Source: an uncultured Porphyromonadaceae bacterium
GTDB lineage: Bacteria > Bacteroidota > Bacteroidia > Bacteroidales > Muribaculaceae
Assembly: GCA_900545955.1 (NCBI GenBank)
Contig: URAU01000017.1
Coordinates: 1 to 56,650, forward strand
Direction: 5' to 3'
Length of the DNA: 56,650 nt
Below, one piece after another: positions 52,170 through 56,650 of the stretch. A program made the translations under genes and the position numbers. Under the pieces are notes generated by a model. The model was not told where the DNA came from. It made no database searches and worked only from the letters and a program-made list of their open reading frames with translations. Position 1 is the first letter of the stretch; the number at the start of each line of letters is the position of its first letter.

Positions 52170-52784
52170 ATGATGAAAAAATCTATTCTTTTCTCTGCCG
52201 TGGCTTGTCTCGGCATGATGCTTGCCGCATCCTGTGGCAGTAAGAACACCAATGAAGTTGAGGTTGCCGAAGCTCTTAGCGTCGACACCATCGTTGCCAA
52301 TCCCGAGGCCTTCCTCGGCGACACCATTACAATCGAGGGCGTCGTATCCCACCTCTGCAAACATGGCGGCAAGAAGGCTTTCGTGCTCGGCGCCGACGAA
52401 AACACCATGATTCGCTGCGAGGCCACGCCCGAAATGGGTGGCGCTTTCCCCCAGGAGAGCATCCACAAACCTATCCGCGTTACCGGCGTCGTTGTTGAAT
52501 CGCGTATTGACGAGGAGACCGTCAAGCAGATGGAAGCCCAGCATGCTGAGCAGGTCAAGATGGTAGCCGAACAGGCCGGTCAGGAGCAGGCCGATGCAGT
52601 TGCTCAGGCTGCCACCGGTTGCGAGACCGAGCGTAAGGCTCAGGGTCAGGGTGAAATCGAGACCTTCGAAGCTCAGATGGCCGACTATCGCGCCCGCATC
52701 GCCGCCCGCGCCGAAAAGGAGGGCAAACCCTATCTCTCGAGCTACTATATCGTAGCTTCCGCCTACGAAATCCTCCCCGAATAA
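52170..52784 (+). CDS. Small lipoprotein with OB-fold-like domain
   Basis: A 204-residue lipoprotein: MMKKSILFSAVACLGMMLAA then the lipobox SC (Cys at about 22). Residues 40-112 look like an OB-fold (DTITIEGVVSHLCKHGGKKAFVLG, then IRVTGVVVESRID), reminiscent of nucleic-acid or heme-handling OB domains such as CcmE, but the family is not certain. A conserved-looking CKHGG segment could bind metal or heme. The last 90 residues are a Gln/Glu/Ala-rich coiled helix. It follows DUF4857 by 56 bp and is the last gene of the receptor cluster before the terminator at 52853. Confidence 0.75.
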   Translation: MMKKSILFSAVACLGMMLAASCGSKNTNEVEVAEALSVDTIVANPEAFLGDTITIEGVVSHLCKHGGKKAFVLGADENTMIRCEATPEMGGAFPQESIHKPIRVTGVVVESRIDEETVKQMEAQHAEQVKMVAEQAGQEQADAVAQAATGCETERKAQGQGEIETFEAQMADYRARIAARAEKEGKPYLSSYYIVASAYEILPE

Positions 52785-52852
52785 TCCCCGAGTAATCTCG
52801 ATTAATCCGGATAAATCTCGATTTAACCCGATTATTCCCGATTAATCCGGCC
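52785..52852. repeat. Short degenerate tandem repeats
   Basis: About six imperfect 10-12-bp units of the type CCCGATTAATC(CGG) lie head to tail between the lipoprotein stop and the terminator. Too short and uneven for a CRISPR; they look like slippage products. Confidence 0.5.
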
Positions 52853-52907
52853 TAACTACCAGCAGAGGCTGTGCCGATCCGTTCGGCACAGCCTCTGCTG
52901 ATAGTTA
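52853..52907. terminator. Bidirectional hairpin terminator
   Basis: Perfect 18-bp stem (52860-52877 with 52883-52900) and a 5-base loop, lengthened by TAACTA/TAGTTA outside one mismatch. It lies between the convergent receptor cluster and lptG. Confidence 0.85.
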
Positions 52908-52919
52908 GAATTATAGTGG

Positions 52920-54050
52920 TTAGCGGGCGGCTTTGAAATAAAGGACAACGGCGATGATGGCGTAGAGGACGTTGGGAATCCACATAGCCACAAAGGGGGA
53001 GGTGATGCCCGACACGGCGAAGGAGGACGTGACGGTCATGAACAGAATGTAGCTGAAGCTCAATACGAGGCCGAGGCCGATGTTCATGCCCATGCCTCCT
53101 TTCACCTTTTTCGACGACAGGGCCATGCCGATTACGGTAAGGATGAAGGCGGCGGCGCACATGGCGTAGCGTTTCTCATACTCGATCTCGAAGGCCTGGA
53201 TGTTGGCCACGCCGCGCTGGCGCTGACGCTCCACATACTGCCGCAGTTGTGGCGACGTGAGTGTCTCCCAGTCGTTGCGCGAGATGAGGAAGTCGCGCGG
53301 CTCGAAGGGGATGACGGTGTCGAGCTGCATGCCGCGGCGTATAATCTCGCGGTCGGCTCCGAAATCGCGTATCATATAGTCGCTGACGCTCCACTGGTAG
53401 AGGGTGTCCCAGCGGATAGATGTGGCCGTAAGACGCGACACGAGTTTCTTATCCTTGAACTCCTCGAGCGAGAAGCGGTAGCCCGTTTTGGTGGTGTTGT
53501 CATAGCGGCTCATATAGGCGATGCGGCCGGGAGCCACCTGCATCATGATGTTGTCGCCATAGTCCACGCGGCGGTTGCGCACATAGGTGTTGGTGTAGTC
53601 TATTCGCTTGGCATTGGCCGGAGGGATGATATATGCGCCGAGCACAAAAGTGAATGCCGCGATTACGGCGGCTGAAATCATGTAGGGTCGCAGCAGGCGG
53701 TGGAAACTCATGCCTGACGAGAGCATGGCTATGATTTCCGATTTGTCGGCGAGTTTCGATGTGAAGAAAATCACCGTGATAAATACGAACAGCGGACTGA
53801 ACTGATTGGCGAAATAGGGTAGGAAGTTGAGGAAATAGTCGAATACGGTGGCCTTGAGGGGCGCCTGAAGGAAGGCGTCGAGCTTCTCGTTGATGTCGAA
53901 CATCACCACGATGGCAAGAATCAGGGCAATCGAAAATACATACGTGCCGAGAAACTTGCGGATGATATATCCGTCGAGCAGACTGATGGGCGATTTGTCG
54001 CGCATCCATGCCGGCATTCTTATCGGAATTCTTATTTTGGACTTTTTCAT
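52920..54050 (-). CDS. lptG: LptF/LptG-family lipopolysaccharide export permease
   Basis: A 376-residue inner-membrane protein of the YjgP/YjgQ family. Three N-terminal helices (IIRKFLGTYVFSIALILAIV first), a periplasmic beta-jellyroll domain (about 130-280), and three C-terminal helices. With LptB and a partner it pulls lipopolysaccharide from the inner membrane. Motif SGMSFHRLLRPY fits the family. ATG at 54050 is chosen; the frame continues far upstream only as antisense-like sequence across the tgt end. It follows tgt by 50 bp on the same strand, an order common in Bacteroidetes. Confidence 0.92.
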   Translation of the reverse strand: MKKSKIRIPIRMPAWMRDKSPISLLDGYIIRKFLGTYVFSIALILAIVVMFDINEKLDAFLQAPLKATVFDYFLNFLPYFANQFSPLFVFITVIFFTSKLADKSEIIAMLSSGMSFHRLLRPYMISAAVIAAFTFVLGAYIIPPANAKRIDYTNTYVRNRRVDYGDNIMMQVAPGRIAYMSRYDNTTKTGYRFSLEEFKDKKLVSRLTATSIRWDTLYQWSVSDYMIRDFGADREIIRRGMQLDTVIPFEPRDFLISRNDWETLTSPQLRQYVERQRQRGVANIQAFEIEYEKRYAMCAAAFILTVIGMALSSKKVKGGMGMNIGLGLVLSFSYILFMTVTSSFAVSGITSPFVAMWIPNVLYAIIAVVLYFKAAR

Positions 54051-54100
54051 CGTGGTGTTGATTGGGTCGGGGAGAAGTGCAATGGCTATGAGCTGAGCTG

Positions 54101-55231
54101 TTAGAGACGGCGTGTCACCCGTTCTACCATCGCCGGTTTCCATGTGGCGAAGTCTCCGGCCAGGATATGACGGCGCGCCTCGCCCACGAGCCAGAGGTAG
54201 AAGGCGAGATTGTGGATGGATGCAATCTGCATGGCCAGAAGTTCTCCGGCTATGAAAAGATGGCGCAGGTAGGCTTTGGAATACACCCGGTCGACGAAAC
54301 ATTCGCTGTCGGGCTGAATGGGCGAGAAGTCCTCGGCCCATTTGCGGTTGCGCATGTTCATTATTCCGTCGGGAGTGAAAAGCATTCCGTTGCGGCCGTT
54401 GCGCGTGGGCATCACGCAGTCCATCATGTCGACGCCTCGGTCGATGGCCTCGAGGATATTTGCGGGGGTACCGACGCCCATCAGGTAGCGCGGACGATCG
54501 GCGGGAAGCACCTCGTTGACCACCTCTATCATATCGTACATCACTTCGGCAGGTTCGCCCACGGCCAGGCCGCCGATGGCGTTGCCGTCGGCACCGAGTT
54601 CGGCCACGCGCATGGCCGACTCTCGCCGGAGGTCGGGATACGTGCACCCCTGCACAATGGGGAAGAAACTCTGGCTATGGCCGTAGAGCGGTTCGGTCTC
54701 GTTGAAATGCTTCCAGCCGCGGTCGAGCCAGCGCAGTGTGAGGTCGAGCGACTTACGGGCATAGGCCTTGTCAGACATTCCCGGGGGGCACTCGTCGAGA
54801 GCCATCATGATGTCGGAGCCGATGGCACGCTGGATATCGACCGTTTTCTCGGGGGTGAACAGATGCTTCGATCCGTCGATATGGCTGCGGAACCACGCCC
54901 CCTCTTCGGTCAGCTTGCGGTTGTCTGAAAGCGAGAACACCTGGAAACCTCCGCTGTCGGTCAGTATCGGACCCTCCCAGCCGCCGAAGCGGTGGAGTCC
55001 GCCGGCCTTGCGGAGAATGTCGGTGCCGGGGCGCAGGTAGAGATGGTAGGTATTGCCCAGGATGATGCGCGCCTTTATATCGTCGCGCAGTTCGCGCATG
55101 TGGACGCCTTTCATGGCGCCGCAGGTGCCTACGGGCATGAAAATCGGGGTGGGAATAGTGCCGTGGTCGGTGGTGATTACTCCGGCGCGCGCATTGGTGG
55201 ATGGCGCAGTGGCTTCAATGACGAATTTCAT
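54101..55231 (-). CDS. tgt: tRNA-guanine transglycosylase without the usual zinc cysteines
   Basis: A 376-residue enzyme that swaps guanine 34 for preQ1 in GUN-decoding tRNAs. LTDSGGFQVFSLSD (catalytic Asp about 100), AIGGLAVGEP, and the nucleophile region MMDCVMPTRNGRNG are intact. The C-terminal zinc site, normally CxCxxC plus His, reads SECFVDRVYSKAYLRHLF here: one Cys remains and the other two are gone, while the His in IASIHNLAFY is kept. This change is, as far as I recall, common in Bacteroidetes Tgt. ATG at 55231 is chosen because it starts MKFVIEATAPSTNAR. It is upstream of lptG. Confidence 0.95.
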   Translation of the reverse strand: MKFVIEATAPSTNARAGVITTDHGTIPTPIFMPVGTCGAMKGVHMRELRDDIKARIILGNTYHLYLRPGTDILRKAGGLHRFGGWEGPILTDSGGFQVFSLSDNRKLTEEGAWFRSHIDGSKHLFTPEKTVDIQRAIGSDIMMALDECPPGMSDKAYARKSLDLTLRWLDRGWKHFNETEPLYGHSQSFFPIVQGCTYPDLRRESAMRVAELGADGNAIGGLAVGEPAEVMYDMIEVVNEVLPADRPRYLMGVGTPANILEAIDRGVDMMDCVMPTRNGRNGMLFTPDGIMNMRNRKWAEDFSPIQPDSECFVDRVYSKAYLRHLFIAGELLAMQIASIHNLAFYLWLVGEARRHILAGDFATWKPAMVERVTRRL

Positions 55232-55241
55232 ATGGGCAAAG

Positions 55242-55982
55242 TTACGAATTTCGTTGCAAATCACCTCGCCCGTCGGAGTCTATTCGGGATTGGGCCATAC
55301 GCGTTCCGGCAATGAAATGCCGTATCGGACTCATATACGGCGCTATCAGTTTGACTGCCGGCCCCGTGAGGGTTGCGGCAATGAGTGTGCCCTCTCGCAG
55401 ACCGTCGATGCGTTCCGCCATCAGCCACGATGCGGCCGCCGCAAGACTCACCAATGTGAAGTCGAAGAAAATCTTGATACTTCCGAAATTATGATCAAGC
55501 CGGTTGGCGAGCACTTTTACAAAATATTCGCCGCTGTTCATCGTCACGTCGGCTTCCACCTGCAGGCAGATGCCGGCGCCCATCACGAGGCAGCCGGTTG
55601 TAAGCGTGGCTATGCGCAACCAGTATGCGGCAGGCGACATCCCGGAGGTAAGAAGCATGAAAAAATCTATGAAAACACCGAAAAGCACCGAAACGGGCAA
55701 CTGCATCAGAAGGTTCATCCTGTTGTCGTGCCATCGCTCGGGGCCGAGCAGTCCGAGAATTCCGATTATCAGAGCCACGTTGAGGAGGGCCGTAAAAGTA
55801 CCCATGGAGAGAGGTGTGTGCAGACTCATTACGTAAGGCATACTGGAGATGGGGGAGGTGCCGAGCGCTGAGCGCGTGAGGAGCACTACGCCCAGAGCAC
55901 TCAGCATCAGGCCGAAGGTAAACACAATGTAGCGGCGCAACGTCTCGTTGGCGCTGCGATTGGAAATATGGTCGTTATTCAT
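55242..55982 (-). CDS. YczE/YyaS/YitT-family membrane protein
   Basis: A 246-residue protein with five or six helices. LMLSALGVVLLTRSALGTSP and ISSMPYVMSLHTPLSMGTFT (about residues 25-65) are the family signature. Members in Bacillus are linked to antibiotic production (YczE) but the transported species, if any, is unknown. The ATG at 55982 overlaps the stop of the upstream gene by four bases (ATGA), and the extension to 56159 is antifamily. It ends 11 bp before the tgt ATG, so all four leftward genes (56500 to 52920) may form one transcript. Confidence 0.85.
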   Translation of the reverse strand: MNNDHISNRSANETLRRYIVFTFGLMLSALGVVLLTRSALGTSPISSMPYVMSLHTPLSMGTFTALLNVALIIGILGLLGPERWHDNRMNLLMQLPVSVLFGVFIDFFMLLTSGMSPAAYWLRIATLTTGCLVMGAGICLQVEADVTMNSGEYFVKVLANRLDHNFGSIKIFFDFTLVSLAAAASWLMAERIDGLREGTLIAATLTGPAVKLIAPYMSPIRHFIAGTRMAQSRIDSDGRGDLQRNS

Positions 55983-56500
55983 ATAGTTTGATTGGTTGTC
56001 CGATTGAGTGGGGCGACTGTGGCGAGGAAACGCGCGGCGTCGTCGGGCGTCGGAAATGCATCGAGCGGAATATAAAGCATCGATGGCGATGCGTCGTTGC
56101 CGCAATCGCGATATCTGACACAAAGATATTTGCCGATTTCGTCGATACCGATTACCCATTCGATGGGGATGCTTCTCAGCAACTTGCCATCTTCCGGAAT
56201 GATACGTATTTCAGTGTCGTCGGTCTCGACCCGGTGGGGGCTCATGGCCTTGATGGCGGCCGGACTCATGGCGGTATGGAACCATGCGAAAGCGTATACG
56301 GCAGAGCCGCCCACCAGAACCAGAAGAAAGAGCACCACGAGGAAACGCCAGTCGGAGAACGCCAATACAGCCGATATAGCGGCAGGCACCGCGAGAGTGG
56401 CAACCGGCCATCGCAACGAGCGCATCATCCGGCCTCTAACGGCCATGGAGGCCGGTATTGTGAATATGCGTGTTGAAATAGCGGTATGGCGTTCGGGCAT
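55979..56500 (-). CDS. Membrane protein with YcxB-like C-terminal domain
   Basis: A 173-residue protein with two membrane segments (about 30-75: WPVATLAVPAAISAVLAF, then FLVVLFLLVLVGGSAVYAF) followed by a cytoplasmic beta domain of the YcxB/PH-like type (VETDDTEIRIIPEDGKLLRS, IEWVIGIDEIGKYLCVRY, SMLYIPLDAF). Function is unknown. Starts at ATG 56500 or at internal ATGs near residues 19-26 are possible. Four-base overlap with the YczE-like gene suggests coupled translation. Confidence 0.65.
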   Translation of the reverse strand: MPERHTAISTRIFTIPASMAVRGRMMRSLRWPVATLAVPAAISAVLAFSDWRFLVVLFLLVLVGGSAVYAFAWFHTAMSPAAIKAMSPHRVETDDTEIRIIPEDGKLLRSIPIEWVIGIDEIGKYLCVRYRDCGNDASPSMLYIPLDAFPTPDDAARFLATVAPLNRTTNQTI

Positions 56501-56525
56501 ATATGGATAGGGGAGGAAAAATAAA

Positions 56526-56557
56526 GCGGTGTTTCAGCCAATAAGCCGATACACCGC
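56526..56557 (-). terminator. Terminator of tRNA-Arg
   Basis: On the minus strand GCGGTGT/ACACCGC (56551-56557 with 56526-56532) is followed by TTTATTTTT. It lies 11 bp after the tRNA 3' end. Confidence 0.75.
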
Positions 56558-56567
56558 CGGAAGCAAG

Positions 56568-56641
56568 TGATTCGCACAGGATTCAAACCTGTAACCTTCT
56601 GATCCGTAGTCAGATGCTCTATTCAGTTGAGCTAGCGAACC
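56568..56641 (-). tRNA. tRNA-Arg (anticodon ACG)
   Basis: A 74-nt cloverleaf on the minus strand. The acceptor stem is GGTTCGC/GCGAATC (one G-U pair), D arm GCTC/GAGC, anticodon stem TCTGA/TCAGA with loop CTACGGA (ACG, read as ICG after deamination), T arm ACAGG/CCTGT with loop TTTGAAT, and discriminator A. CCA is not encoded. Such an arginine tRNA usually needs TadA. Confidence 0.95.
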
Positions 56642-56650
56642 ATCGTTGTT

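Noticed and set aside
52785..52852. Possible CRISPR remnant
   Set aside because: Units are 10-12 bp, uneven, and lack spacers; no cas genes nearby.

Overview
The window reads as chromosomal DNA of a gut-type Bacteroidales bacterium, most likely a member of or close to the Muribaculaceae. The reasons are the promoter boxes of the form TAnnTTTG in front of many genes, a TonB receptor with an N-terminal carboxypeptidase-regulatory domain, a secreted giant with a type IX-like C-terminal tail, several families known mainly from Bacteroidetes (DUF4857, DUF4876, DUF5063, DUF6850-like), a GT3-type glycogen synthase, and the methylmalonyl-CoA mutase pair used for succinate/propionate metabolism. Family names rest on recognition of motifs, not on a database search.

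Layout. 1-11.3 kb: DUF308 membrane protein, then leftward mutA-mutB, a two-lobed aspartic protease, and a glnS-TPR-holB run. 11.3-14.8 kb: rsmG and an MBL hydrolase, then a 182-bp MITE-like element touching the start codon of a DUF488 gene, then an HxlR regulator divergent from a lipoprotein with a degenerate metallo-beta-lactamase fold. 14.8-21.7 kb: glycogen/alpha-glucan block (type I pullulanase, GT3 glycogen synthase, GT35 phosphorylase). 21.8-25.2 kb: accessory stretch with a polytopic membrane protein, GNAT and TIGR04076 genes and a second copy of the MITE. 25.2-29.2 kb: gpmI, class I fumarase, tsaB (leftward). 29.35-34.0 kb: rightward housekeeping operon yicC-gmk-nadD-DUF5063-ligA, whose end overlaps a convergent dicarboxylate symporter by 59 bp. 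35.5-41.3 kb: one leftward gene for a 1,928-residue secreted FG-GAP repeat protein, preceded by a long structured leader. 41.3-42.5 kb: gene-free mosaic of hairpins and an 82-bp palindromic repeat also found at 35.2 kb.

42.5-52.8 kb holds a lipoprotein gene and then what I regard as the most interesting system: TonB receptor, DUF4876 lipoprotein, DUF6850-like barrel, ABC ATPase with a variant Walker B, ABC permease, DUF4857 protein and a small lipoprotein, all rightward and tightly spaced. Its first start codon lies in one arm of a 23-bp inverted repeat (one mismatch, arms 137 bp apart), with a third partial copy of the arm beside the first one, so either DNA inversion or an RNA switch could control it. 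A second promoter inside the cluster has a perfect 9-bp palindrome across its -7 box. 52.9-56.6 kb: leftward lptG, tgt (lacking the usual zinc cysteines), a YczE/YitT membrane protein, a small membrane protein and tRNA-Arg(ACG).

No rRNA, CRISPR array, transposase, integrase or prophage gene was seen. Perfect hairpins followed by T tracts separate most transcription units.
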